DNA of 64,000 bases. It comes from JAZRPG01 sp045649105. GTDB taxonomy: Bacteria; Bacillota; Clostridia; Oscillospirales; JAAYXM01. Below are positions 7,368-16,377 of the stretch, piece after piece. How positions within the stretch are numbered: the first letter of the stretch is position 1; each line of letters opens with the position of its first letter. Location: the NCBI GenBank assembly GCA_045649105.1, contig JAZRPG010000045.1, positions 1-64,000 on the forward strand, in the 5' to 3' direction. The notes beneath the pieces are model-generated. The model was not told the DNA's origin and made no database searches. It saw only the letters and a list, made by a program, of their open reading frames with translations. The position numbers and the translations under genes are program-made.

Positions 7368-8380
7368 GTGCGAATTTGCCCGTCAACAACAACGCGGACC
7401 TCACCGTCACGAATTTCCGCATCGCCGCGTATCTTAAGGCTCGTCATTCCGTATTCTTTCTCAAGCAATATGCGATTCTTCCGCCCATGCCCCACCATCG
7501 CGGAGACGCGGTTCGGGCTTACAAATATTTCTGCGTTTCCGCTGCACCTTCCCGTGCCGAGCGCTTTCCTTGCAAGCTTTAAATACCGCGCCGACTGCGC
7601 AAGCTCGCCGAGGGCGGGATGATACGCCCCTGCGAGCGCATCGCCTCCGCTTAAGTCATCCGTCGGGTTAAGCCCAAACCTTATTACCGGAATTTTCGCC
7701 CCGGCAAAAATCTCAAGAAGCTCACCGCCGAGAGACGCCGCTTCCTCAACCGACATCGGTCTGTACTCTCCGCCTCTCCACATACGCTCAAGCTCTGTAT
7801 CGCGTATCACGACCACGGGGTATATCCTCACGCCGTCCGGCTTTAAAGCGCAGAGGCGCCTTGCCGTTTCTCTGTCATCATCTGCAGACGAGCCGGGAAG
7901 ACCTGCCATCATCTGAAGAATAAGCTCAAAGCCATACTCTTTAACAAGCTCTGCCGCCCGTACTGCATCTTCTGCAGTATGCCCGCGGCCGGACTTTTCA
8001 AGCACCGAATCTGACATTGACTGTACGCCGAGTTCAACCGTCCTCACGCCGTATTCCGAAAGCAGGGAAAGTATTTGGCGGTCAATACAGTCAGGCCGCG
8101 TGGAAAGGCGTATTCCGCTTACCTTGCCCGAACGAACAAACTCCTCTGCGGCACCGAGGTATTGTCGCATAAGTTTGTCTGAAAGCGCAGTAAAACTCCC
8201 CCCGTAAAATGCTACGACAGGAGTTTCTCTTCCCGTATTTTCAAGCGCTGTGCGGATTATATCCGCGACCTCATCTGCCTTCGGTGCGCGAATTGTACTT
8301 GCAATCCGTTTCTGATTACAGAACACGCAGTCGTGCGGACAGCCGACATGCGGTATAAAAACCGGTATTATTGAGCTCAT
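7364..8380 (-). CDS. Radical SAM protein, Elp3-like
   Basis: The 338-residue protein has the radical SAM cluster motif near its N-terminus, CPHDCVFC (C14, C18, C21), after IPVFIPHVGC. It also has the AFYGGSFTAL strand and a C-terminal half resembling the Elp3-type oxygen-independent enzymes. The specific reaction is not known to me; relatives are annotated only as radical SAM or Elp3-like. Its ATG overlaps the rnc stop (ATGA), so it closes the plsX-rnc operon. The same neighbour recurs in clostridia as far as I recall, but that is memory and not shown here. Confidence 0.85.
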   Translation of the reverse strand: MSSIIPVFIPHVGCPHDCVFCNQKRIASTIRAPKADEVADIIRTALENTGRETPVVAFYGGSFTALSDKLMRQYLGAAEEFVRSGKVSGIRLSTRPDCIDRQILSLLSEYGVRTVELGVQSMSDSVLEKSGRGHTAEDAVRAAELVKEYGFELILQMMAGLPGSSADDDRETARRLCALKPDGVRIYPVVVIRDTELERMWRGGEYRPMSVEEAASLGGELLEIFAGAKIPVIRFGLNPTDDLSGGDALAGAYHPALGELAQSARYLKLARKALGTGRCSGNAEIFVSPNRVSAMVGHGRKNRILLEKEYGMTSLKIRGDAEIRDGEVRVVVDGQIRT

Positions 8381-9096
8381 GCGTCTACATCCATTCCCAT
8401 AAGCTTAAGAGCCTCACGGGCTGCCATCTGTTCCGCCTCTTTTTTGCTGTGACCGCTTCCGCAACCGACGGAGTTGCTGTTTATCAGAACCTCAACCGTG
8501 AAGCTTCGCTCATGGTCCGGCCCGTTCGATTCAAGCACACGGTACGACAGCTTCTCACCGCGGTTTTTCTGAACTATCTCCTGCAGCGTGGTCTTATAGT
8601 CCATAACGGCACGGTCTCCGGCGCTGAGGTTTGAGAGTACAAATTTTTTTATGAACTCGCCCGCTGCGGCCTCTCCCGAATCTATATATATCGCGCCGAT
8701 TACCGCCTCAAAAGCGTCAGCAAGAATTGACTCACGCTCGCGGCCTCCGCCGCTTTCCTCACCATGGCCGAGGCGGAGATGTGCGCCGAGGTTTATGCTC
8801 TTTGCCCTTGCGCATAATGCGCCTGCGCACACGAGAGATGCGCGCATCTTTGTAAGCTCTCCTTCAGGCTCATCAGGATACTTTTTAAAAAGGTACAGTG
8901 CCGTAACCATACCGAGAACCGAATCGCCCAGAAACTCAAGCCGCTCATTATCGTATATTTTGTCTGCCCTGTTCTCATTTGCAAATGAGCTGTGCGTCAG
9001 AGCGCGCTGAAGAAGCGCTATATTCTTGAATTTATATCCTATCTTCTTTTGAAACGCATCAATCCCACGAACAGGACTCGGCGACGCCTTACTCAC
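8377..9096 (-). CDS. rnc: Ribonuclease III
   Basis: An endonuclease that cleaves double-stranded RNA in rRNA and mRNA processing. The 239 residues carry the signature NERLEFLGDSVLG (about 50-62), a second acidic helix (ADAFEAVIGAIY) and a C-terminal dsRNA-binding domain (about 163-235) ending in GSGHSKKEAEQMAA. The start is a GTG inside the last codons of plsX, with GGAGGGGAGG upstream, so translation is coupled to plsX. It lies between plsX and a radical SAM gene. Confidence 0.96.
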   Translation of the reverse strand: MSKASPSPVRGIDAFQKKIGYKFKNIALLQRALTHSSFANENRADKIYDNERLEFLGDSVLGMVTALYLFKKYPDEPEGELTKMRASLVCAGALCARAKSINLGAHLRLGHGEESGGGRERESILADAFEAVIGAIYIDSGEAAAGEFIKKFVLSNLSAGDRAVMDYKTTLQEIVQKNRGEKLSYRVLESNGPDHERSFTVEVLINSNSVGCGSGHSKKEAEQMAAREALKLMGMDVDA

Positions 9097-10117
9097 CGCG
9101 CGACGCCTCCCCTCCGGAAAAGTTATGCGATATTTTTAAAGTCATGCCCGAATTGACATAGTCTATCGCCTGAACGATGCAGTTGCCTATTGCAACGGAC
9201 GATGCGGAGCCGTGTGCCTTTATAACAGGCGCTTTTACGCCGAGAAGCGGCGCGCCGCCTGCCTCGTTATAGTCCATCTTGCGCTTAAACTCACGCACGC
9301 CGTTTCTTACCATAAACGCGGACAGCTTCGCCCGCTTTGATATCATAAATATCTTCTTGAGCTCCTTGGCGAAGGAAAGCCCCACGCCCTCCATCGTCTT
9401 TAAAAACACATTGCCGCTGAATCCGTCGGCAACTATGACATCAACACGCCCGAGAGGTGCGTCGCGCCCCTCAATATTTCCGATAAAATTAATGAGCCCG
9501 TCCTCGCCCGCTTTTTTCAGAAGCTTATATGCCTCGCGGTGGACCTCATCGCCCTTGTGCTCCTCCGTGCCGTTATTTAAAAGACCTACTCTGGGCAAGG
9601 TCACCCCGAGCGCATGCTCCGTATAGAATGCGCCCATAAGCGCAAATTGCAGCAAGCATTCAGGCGTGCACTCAACATTTGCTCCGCTGTCTATAAGAAG
9701 TGCAAAGCCATCAGTTGTCGGAATAACGGGCGCAAGCGCCGCGCGGCGGACGCCCTTTATGCGCTTTAAGATAAGAGTTGCCTGTGTAAGAAGAGCGCCT
9801 GTGTTCCCTGCGGATACAAGCGCATCACCGCCGCCTTCCGCAAGAAGGCGCATTGCAACAGTCATTGATGAATCCGGCTTCTCCTTCATTACACGCAAGG
9901 GGTCATCATTCATATCTACCGTTTCAGACGCATTTACAATCGTTATATTCTTTAAACATTCTCCGTCAGGATCCTCCTCGCGCAGAAGTGCTGAAAGCTC
10001 CTCCTCAAGTCCGACGAGCACAACATCGACATCGAGCTCGTCAACAGCGGCAACTGAAGCCTTTACAAACTCACGCGCGCCTCTGTCACTGCCCATCGCA
10101 TCTAAAATTATCCTCAT
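9089..10117 (-). CDS. plsX: Phosphate acyltransferase PlsX
   Basis: PlsX makes acyl-phosphate from acyl-ACP, the donor for the first acylation of glycerol-3-phosphate. The family start MRIILDAMGSD is found at an ATG at 10117 with GGGG ten bases upstream; a start five codons earlier is possible but atypical. Conserved SAGNTGALL and ADGFSGNVFLKTMEG segments are present. Its stop overlaps the rnc start. It follows trmFO in a long minus-strand run. A DegV protein (FakB family), which works on the same acyl-phosphate pool, lies at 59-60 kb. Confidence 0.95.
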   Translation of the reverse strand: MRIILDAMGSDRGAREFVKASVAAVDELDVDVVLVGLEEELSALLREEDPDGECLKNITIVNASETVDMNDDPLRVMKEKPDSSMTVAMRLLAEGGGDALVSAGNTGALLTQATLILKRIKGVRRAALAPVIPTTDGFALLIDSGANVECTPECLLQFALMGAFYTEHALGVTLPRVGLLNNGTEEHKGDEVHREAYKLLKKAGEDGLINFIGNIEGRDAPLGRVDVIVADGFSGNVFLKTMEGVGLSFAKELKKIFMISKRAKLSAFMVRNGVREFKRKMDYNEAGGAPLLGVKAPVIKAHGSASSVAIGNCIVQAIDYVNSGMTLKISHNFSGGEASRGE

Positions 10118-10133
10118 CACTTCAAACCCCATT

Positions 10134-11441
10134 TCATATTTCGGACGCTATTTTGTCCACTATTTCAAGTGACCGCTCTGCAATTTTAGCATTCTTTTCT
10201 TTCTTGCCCTTTATTTTTACTCCCAGCGGCGTCATTATGCCGAAATTTATATTCATCGGCTGGAAATCGCCGATGCTTCCGCTGCTCACATACTGCGAAA
10301 GTGCGCCTATCGCCGTCTTTTGGGAAAACTCAGGCCGCTTAATTCCGTTTAGCTTTAATGCAAGCGAAAGCCCTGCCATGAGTCCCGACGAGGCGGATTC
10401 AACATACCCTTCAACACCTGTCATCTGTCCTGCAAAATAAAGCTCCGGCTCATTTATCAGCGAATAATCGGTATCAAGAAGCCCGGGGGACTTTATATAT
10501 GTGTTCCTGTGCATTACTCCGTAGCGCACAAATTCCGCATTTTCAAGACCGGGTATCATGGAAAATACTCTCTTCTGCTCGCCGAATTTAAGATGTGTCT
10601 GAAACCCGACTATATTGTAAAGCGTGCCCTCCCTGTTATCGCGACGGAGCTGAACAACGGCAAACGGTGTCTTTCCCGTCTTCGGGTCGCGCAGTCCCAC
10701 GGGCTTGAGCGGGCCGTAGCACAGTGTGTCACGACCGCGGCGTGCCATAACCTCAACCGGCATGCACCCCTCAAATATGCCGCCGTCATCAAAGCCGTGC
10801 ACCTCTGCCTCCTCGGCAGAAATGAGCGCCTCATAAAACGCGTTGTATTCTTCCTCCGTCATCGGACAATTTATATAATCCGCCGTGCCCTTGTCATAGC
10901 GCGATTTAAAATACGCGCGGCTCATATCTATACTCTCCGCCGTTACAATCGGCGCTGCGGCATCATAAAACCCGAGATACGGCGCGCCGCCGAGGTGTTC
11001 TCTTATCGATTCCGAAAGCGGCTCCGTCGTGAGCGGGCCTGTCGCCACTATCAGCGGTCTCTCCTCGGGAAGGCTCGTTATCTCACGGCATACAACCTCA
11101 ATATTCGGATGATTCTTTATCCGCTCAGTAATAAATGCAGAAAAGCGCTCGCGGTCAACGGCAAGGGCTCCCCCGGCCTCAACACGCGTCGCGTCCGCTG
11201 CCTGCATAATAAGCGAGCCCAGACGGCGCATTTCCTCCTTGAGAAGCCCGACAGCGTTCTCTACAGCCGCCGCACGAAGCGAGTTTGAGCAAACAAGCTC
11301 CGAAAACTTCTCCGAGCTGTGCGCAGGAGACATCTTTTGCGGCTTCATCTCAAAAAGCGAAACAGAAATCCCGCGCTCGGCAAGCTGCCACGCAGCCTCG
11401 CAACCCGCAAGACCTGCTCCCAAAACATATGCATTACTCAC
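10134..11441 (-). CDS. trmFO: tRNA (uracil-5-)-methyltransferase TrmFO, folate/FAD-dependent
   Basis: It methylates U54 of tRNA to ribothymidine with methylenetetrahydrofolate and FAD. The 435-residue protein begins with the FAD-binding VLGAGLAGCEAAWQ, followed by the family block FEMKPQKMSPAHSS and SNSLRA. The C-terminal SGLMAGLSLALKL helix and PMNINFGIM are typical of TrmFO and separate it from GidA/MnmG. The start is a GTG embedded in the topA stop region (8-bp overlap), with GGAAG upstream. topA-trmFO adjacency is standard in Bacillota. Confidence 0.96.
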   Translation of the reverse strand: MSNAYVLGAGLAGCEAAWQLAERGISVSLFEMKPQKMSPAHSSEKFSELVCSNSLRAAAVENAVGLLKEEMRRLGSLIMQAADATRVEAGGALAVDRERFSAFITERIKNHPNIEVVCREITSLPEERPLIVATGPLTTEPLSESIREHLGGAPYLGFYDAAAPIVTAESIDMSRAYFKSRYDKGTADYINCPMTEEEYNAFYEALISAEEAEVHGFDDGGIFEGCMPVEVMARRGRDTLCYGPLKPVGLRDPKTGKTPFAVVQLRRDNREGTLYNIVGFQTHLKFGEQKRVFSMIPGLENAEFVRYGVMHRNTYIKSPGLLDTDYSLINEPELYFAGQMTGVEGYVESASSGLMAGLSLALKLNGIKRPEFSQKTAIGALSQYVSSGSIGDFQPMNINFGIMTPLGVKIKGKKEKNAKIAERSLEIVDKIASEI

Positions 11442-13641
11442 TTTTTTTCTTCCCCGATGCAGACTTCTTTTTTTCGGTTTTCTTTGCTGCTGTCTTTTTT
11501 GTTGCGGCCTTTTTCACAGTCTTCTTTTCCTTGCTTTTTTCAGCCGCTTCCTTCTTATTTTCCTGCGGCTCGTACTTTTCGCATTCAGGATTTGCGCAGA
11601 AAAGCTTTTTAGACCCGCGCCCCGAGCGCTTATACATAGTCTTGCCGCAGCTCTCGCAGCGCTCCTTCTGAGGTACATCCCATGTCATAAATGTACATTC
11701 GGGGAACTTTTCGCACCCGTAATATGCATATCCGTTCTTTGACTTCTTTTTAAGTATCTCTCCGCCGCACTTCGGGCACTCTCCCGGCGTTTTTTCAACT
11801 ATTGCCTTTGTGTTTTTACAATCGGGGAAACCCGGGCACGCAAGGAATTTTCCGAAACGGCCTGACTTTATTACCATGTTTTTGCCGCACAGCTCGCATA
11901 CAATGTCCGTCACCTCGTCAGGCACCTTAAGCCGCTTGCCGTCAAGCGCCTGCTCCGCCTCCCGAAGCTCCTTTTCAAACGGGCCGTAAAAATCGGCAAG
12001 AGTACCCTTCCAATCTCTGTTTCCCGCCTCGACCTCGTCAAGCTGCTCCTCCATATGTGCGGTGAATTCAACATCTATAATATCCTTAAACTGCTCCATC
12101 ATAAGCCCGTTTACGACCTCGCCAAGAGGTGTCGGACGGAGACTCTTTCCTTCTTTTATGACATATTCGCGCTCAAGTATCGTCGAAATCGTCGGTGCAT
12201 AGGTACTCGGGCGGCCGACGCCCTTTTCCTCCATTGCTTTAATCAGGCTTCCGTCCGTATAGCGTGCAGGCGGTGCGGTAAAGTGCTGCTCACTCGTCTG
12301 CCCCTCAAATTTGAGCTTTTCATTCTCATACAGGTCAGGAAGTGTTCCTACCTGCTCCTCAGCCTCTGCCGCTGCATCGGAATACACCGCCGTATATCCC
12401 TTGAATGCAATTTTTGAGCTTGTCGCCCTGAAGATATACTCATCTGCCGCAACATCTACGCTCATAGTGTCATACACGGCATTTTCCATCTGACACGCGA
12501 CAAAGCGCGACCAGATGATGCGATAGAGCTTAAACTGCTCCGTTGTCAGGCTCTCTTTTATCTTTTCGGGAGTGAGGCTGACATATGTCGGGCGTATTGC
12601 CTCGTGCGCATCCTGGGCACTCTTTTTCGTCTTGAATACGCGGCGCGATTTCGGAAGAAATTCCTCTCCGTATGTGTCTGTGATATAGTTTCTGACATCA
12701 TAAATAGCTTCGTCTGCAAGGCGAAGCGAGTCTGTTCTCATATATGTTATAAGACCCGTTGAGCCCATGCCCTCAATTTCGACACCCTCGTAAAGCTGCT
12801 GTGCTATTGCCATTGTGCGGCTCGGCGACATACCAAAGCGGCGCGACGCCTCCTGCTGAAGTGTAGATGTGATAAACGGCGGCACGGGAGACTTCTGCTT
12901 TTTGCCCTTCTTTATGGTTTTTACAAAGAAATCCGCGTCTTCTATTTTGCTTATTATAGCGTCCGTTTCCTCGGCATTTGCAGGCTCTTTTTTTCCTGCC
13001 TCCGTACCGTAAAACTTCGCAGTGAATTTCCCCTTTTCAGGTGCAATGCGCGAGAAATCAGCCATGATAGACCAGAACTCCCGAGGCTCAAACTCGCGTA
13101 TTTCATTTTCGCGGTCGATTACAAGACGCGTTGCAACAGACTGGACTCGCCCTGCAGAAAGACCGTACCGCACCTTTTTCCAGAGAAGGGGCGAAAGCTT
13201 ATATCCGACTATTCTGTCGAGCAGTCTGCGCGCCTGCTGCGCATTTACAAGGTTTTCATCTATATCACGGGGTTTTTCTATACCCTCGCATATTGCCTTT
13301 TTTGTAATCTCATTAAAGGTAACGCGTTTTGTTTTCTTCTCATCAAGACCGAGAAGTTCCTTTAAGTGCCATGATATTGCCTCTCCCTCGCGGTCAGGGT
13401 CTGTTGCGAGAAATACCGCTTCACTCTCCGCGGCGAGGCTTTTAAGCTCCTTTATGAGTGCGCTTTTGCCGCGGATTGCAACATAACGCGGAACAAAGCC
13501 CGCATCAATATCAACGCCGAGCTCGCTTTTCGGAAGATCACGCAGATGCCCCATTGAGGCCTTTACCTTATATTTGCTGCCGAGATGCTTGCCTATTGTC
13601 TTCACCTTTGTCGGCGACTCAACTATTACAAGATATGACAT
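11434..13641 (-). CDS. topA: DNA topoisomerase I
   Basis: A type IA topoisomerase that relaxes negative supercoils. Starting at the ATG preceded by GGAG, the protein is 735 residues. It has an N-terminal Toprim domain with VIVESPTK and DPDREGE (D81, D83, E85), and the active tyrosine Y300 in GLITYMRTDS. Three C-terminal four-cysteine zinc ribbons begin CELCG, CPKCG and CESCG. A lysine/alanine/glutamate-rich tail (about the last 45 residues) follows, which may bind DNA or RNA polymerase. It lies between dprA and trmFO. Confidence 0.97.
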   Translation of the reverse strand: MSYLVIVESPTKVKTIGKHLGSKYKVKASMGHLRDLPKSELGVDIDAGFVPRYVAIRGKSALIKELKSLAAESEAVFLATDPDREGEAISWHLKELLGLDEKKTKRVTFNEITKKAICEGIEKPRDIDENLVNAQQARRLLDRIVGYKLSPLLWKKVRYGLSAGRVQSVATRLVIDRENEIREFEPREFWSIMADFSRIAPEKGKFTAKFYGTEAGKKEPANAEETDAIISKIEDADFFVKTIKKGKKQKSPVPPFITSTLQQEASRRFGMSPSRTMAIAQQLYEGVEIEGMGSTGLITYMRTDSLRLADEAIYDVRNYITDTYGEEFLPKSRRVFKTKKSAQDAHEAIRPTYVSLTPEKIKESLTTEQFKLYRIIWSRFVACQMENAVYDTMSVDVAADEYIFRATSSKIAFKGYTAVYSDAAAEAEEQVGTLPDLYENEKLKFEGQTSEQHFTAPPARYTDGSLIKAMEEKGVGRPSTYAPTISTILEREYVIKEGKSLRPTPLGEVVNGLMMEQFKDIIDVEFTAHMEEQLDEVEAGNRDWKGTLADFYGPFEKELREAEQALDGKRLKVPDEVTDIVCELCGKNMVIKSGRFGKFLACPGFPDCKNTKAIVEKTPGECPKCGGEILKKKSKNGYAYYGCEKFPECTFMTWDVPQKERCESCGKTMYKRSGRGSKKLFCANPECEKYEPQENKKEAAEKSKEKKTVKKAATKKTAAKKTEKKKSASGKKKSE

Positions 13642-13697
13642 ACATTGCTCCATTTCTGCCGCCTGTGCGGCGAGGTATAGATGATTATCTTCTTTGC

Positions 13698-14855
13698 CTA
13701 CGGCTCACGGTTAAGGCAAAATCTGCTCCCTGCCTGCTGTCTTACATGTCCGCCTATCTCAAGAAGCGTCAGAAGCGACAGCACCTTTTGCAGCGTAAAG
13801 CCTGATTTTGCGGCTATTTCATCAGCTCGCAGTGTTTCTCCGCCTATTGCGGAAATGATTTTTCTCTCATTTTCCTCAAACTTTGCAAGATATTCCTGCG
13901 GAGGCTCCTTTTCTTTTATCTCCTTTTGCACGGTACGGGGCTCCGTTTTCTCTATGCTTGCGCGTAAGTTTATTCTGTGCGGCAGAATATCTGCATACTC
14001 GGAGAGTATATCACGCCCCGACATTACCGGGTGTGCGCCTTCGCATATAAGCCTGTTTGACCCCTCGCTTGATTCCGAAAATATGCTCCCCATGACAGCA
14101 AAGACATCTCTGCCCTGCTCAAGAGCAAGCCCCGCAGTAATCAGCGCACCGCTCTTTGCCGGCGCCTCCGCGACAAGAGTGCCGAGAGATATGCCGCTTA
14201 TCACTCTGTTTCTCCGCGGAAAGTTCATGCGCTGCGGCCCTGTTCCCGGAGGGAATTCCGAAATCACCATGCCGTTATATATTATTGCTTCAAACAGCTT
14301 TTTATTTTCTCTCGGATAACACACATCAACGCCGCAGCCGAGGACTGCAACAGTCTTTCCGCCTGCATTAATCGCGCTCATGTGCGCAACTGTATCTATT
14401 CCTCTTGCGAGGCCTGAAACCACAAGTCCTCCGCCGGCCGCAATCTCGGAAGAAATCTTTTCTGCCGCGCGGAGACCGTAATTCGTCGCTTCTCTTGTCC
14501 CCACTACTGCAATTGCCGCCTCATCATCTATATCAATATCCATACCGCGCGCATAAATCACGGGCGGAGGCATGGATATCTGCTTCAATCTGTCAGGATA
14601 TGCGACATCCTGCATCGTTATTATGCGTATTCTCTTTTTTATACACTCATCAATTATCTTCTCCGCGCGGTCAAGCCTCTTGTCGGTAAGATAACTTATG
14701 TCATACTCCGAGATGATATCAATCTCCCGATACTCCTGCTCTGTTGCGGCATACACTTTCTCTGCCGAGCCAAAGTGCGAAAGAAGCGCTTTCGTCTTTC
14801 CCGTACTGTTCCCTCCGCACAAAGCAAGCCAAACCCATGTTTTTAGAGAGGACAT
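13698..14855 (-). CDS. dprA: DNA-processing protein DprA
   Basis: DprA binds incoming single-stranded DNA and loads RecA during transformation. The 385-residue protein has an N-terminal helical/HhH-like region (about 1-75), the Rossmann-like DprA core (AIAVVGTREATNYG, VSGLARGIDTVAH, AVLGCGVDVCYP, EFPPGT) and a C-terminal winged-helix (about 320-385). It lies between a SpoU-type methyltransferase and topA, a common clostridial arrangement. Presence of dprA alone does not show competence, since it is widespread. Confidence 0.95.
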   Translation of the reverse strand: MSSLKTWVWLALCGGNSTGKTKALLSHFGSAEKVYAATEQEYREIDIISEYDISYLTDKRLDRAEKIIDECIKKRIRIITMQDVAYPDRLKQISMPPPVIYARGMDIDIDDEAAIAVVGTREATNYGLRAAEKISSEIAAGGGLVVSGLARGIDTVAHMSAINAGGKTVAVLGCGVDVCYPRENKKLFEAIIYNGMVISEFPPGTGPQRMNFPRRNRVISGISLGTLVAEAPAKSGALITAGLALEQGRDVFAVMGSIFSESSEGSNRLICEGAHPVMSGRDILSEYADILPHRINLRASIEKTEPRTVQKEIKEKEPPQEYLAKFEENERKIISAIGGETLRADEIAAKSGFTLQKVLSLLTLLEIGGHVRQQAGSRFCLNREP

Positions 14856-14867
14856 ACCAAAAAGACA

Positions 14868-15620
14868 CTACCTTTCACTCATTTTATACATCAATATGCC
14901 CGCGGCTATCGCCGCATTCAGAGACTCTGCCCCGCCGCGCATTGGGATAATCACGCTTCCGTCACAAAGCTCCTGCACCTCGCGCCGGACGCCGTTCCCC
15001 TCATTTCCTATGACAACAGCGGAAAATGGGAGCTCTTTATTATCAAGGATTTTCGCATCTTCACACAGCGTCGCCGCGTATACGCACACGCCCATATCCC
15101 GAAGCTCACAAATTGCGCTTTCCATTTCGCGCGATATAACGGGTACCCGAAAGAGAGAGCCCATTGCAGATCGGATTGTCTTAGGGTTATATATATCGGC
15201 GCATCCGTCCTCAATTATCATTTCTATTCCGAACGCATCTGCCGTGCGGATAATAGTCCCGACATTGCCCGTATCCTGAAGCCTGTCTAAAAGTACCGCG
15301 CGGCGCGCCGGCTTTTCTGGCGCCTGCGGCATTCTGCATGTGAACACCACGCTCTGTGATGTGGAAAGCGTTGTCACGCTGTCAAGCACATCACGCGGCA
15401 CCATGTATATATCCGCGCGCGGGATTTCGGGAAGCTTCCCGGACTTTTCGTCATCGCAGAGGACTGTGAGTATTTCTGCCCCTGCGCCGATTGCCTCAAC
15501 AAGAAGCTTTTCTCCGTCACATACAAACTCGCGGTTTAAGAGCCTGTAGCCACGGTCGCGCCCGAGCTTCCGCACATGCTTTATGATATCATTTTTACGG
15601 CTTGTTATTTTCTCTCTCAT
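14868..15620 (-). CDS. SpoU/TrmH family RNA 2'-O-methyltransferase
   Basis: A SPOUT-fold enzyme predicted to methylate the 2'-O of a ribose in tRNA or rRNA. All three SPOUT motifs are clear: LQDTGNVGTIIRTADAFG (about 123-140), VIGNEGNGVR (about 201-210) and IPMRGGAESLNAAIAAGI near the C-terminus. The N-terminal about 90 residues form the usual L30e-like substrate-binding domain. It is 250 residues, similar to RlmB/TsnR-like clostridial proteins; which nucleotide it modifies cannot be told. It sits 12 bp before dprA. Confidence 0.92.
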   Translation of the reverse strand: MREKITSRKNDIIKHVRKLGRDRGYRLLNREFVCDGEKLLVEAIGAGAEILTVLCDDEKSGKLPEIPRADIYMVPRDVLDSVTTLSTSQSVVFTCRMPQAPEKPARRAVLLDRLQDTGNVGTIIRTADAFGIEMIIEDGCADIYNPKTIRSAMGSLFRVPVISREMESAICELRDMGVCVYAATLCEDAKILDNKELPFSAVVIGNEGNGVRREVQELCDGSVIIPMRGGAESLNAAIAAGILMYKMSER

Positions 15621-15643
15621 ATCATTCTCTGCTTTTTGTCATC

Positions 15644-16339
15644 TTAATTTTGACCGAGCATACCGCGAAGCGCAAGACCTGCGTTTTCGTACTTCTGCGC
15701 TATACGCTTTTTCTCGCTTCTCGACGGGGTAATCACCTTTATTGCGGCGTATATACCGCTTTCATTTCTGATGCCGAGTTTTTTTATTATTTCCGTATTG
15801 TCAACACGCACAAAGCACTCGTTCTCACTCTCTATACCGAAGGTGGAAAGCGGCTCAAACGCACCCTGCGCGTTGTACCAGTCCGTATATTTTTTATCGA
15901 GCAGAAAAAGAAGTATCTCGTCGTCTGCAAAGCTCACCGTTATTTTATTTATATTCGTTGCGGCAAACTCATCAAGCGCAAGCGCGGTGTCCCCCGTGCC
16001 GATGGAACTGCTCGTACAGAGCATCTGCCGTCCGACTTTTGCCGTCCCATCCTCTTTTATGAATCCGCCCATATAGTCGGAAAGCTCTTTCATCTGCTCA
16101 CTTTCGGCAAACACAGAGCCGCCGAGGATAAAATCAAGGTCATTATATTCGCGCGAGACAATATCCCCTGCAAGCGCAAACACAAAAACTATGAGCAGAA
16201 TTGCCCCAAGTGTGTGAAACTTAAAGTGATACCAGTATACTTCCTTAAACCAGTAGCGGAACTTTTCAAAAAAAGTTGCGCCGTCCATGTACCCGGGTTT
16301 AAAAACCTCGAACAGCTCGTATGAATCACGGCTTTTCAA
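15644..16339 (-). CDS. Hypothetical single-pass membrane protein
   Basis: I do not recognise this 231-residue protein. It starts at a TTG with GGAAG about ten bases upstream; the next in-frame Met is residue 18. Residues 1-40 are charged and aromatic-rich, one hydrophobic segment follows (about 42-58, GAILLIVFVFALAG), and the remaining about 170 residues are soluble and probably outside. The layout suggests a type II anchored protein. It lies between lysS and the SpoU methyltransferase, on the same strand and close to both, so it is likely in the greA-lysS operon. Confidence 0.7.
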   Translation of the reverse strand: MKSRDSYELFEVFKPGYMDGATFFEKFRYWFKEVYWYHFKFHTLGAILLIVFVFALAGDIVSREYNDLDFILGGSVFAESEQMKELSDYMGGFIKEDGTAKVGRQMLCTSSSIGTGDTALALDEFAATNINKITVSFADDEILLFLLDKKYTDWYNAQGAFEPLSTFGIESENECFVRVDNTEIIKKLGIRNESGIYAAIKVITPSRSEKKRIAQKYENAGLALRGMLGQN

Positions 16340-16377
16340 AATATTTCAGCTTCCTTTCGCCCTTGTATCGCGCTTTT

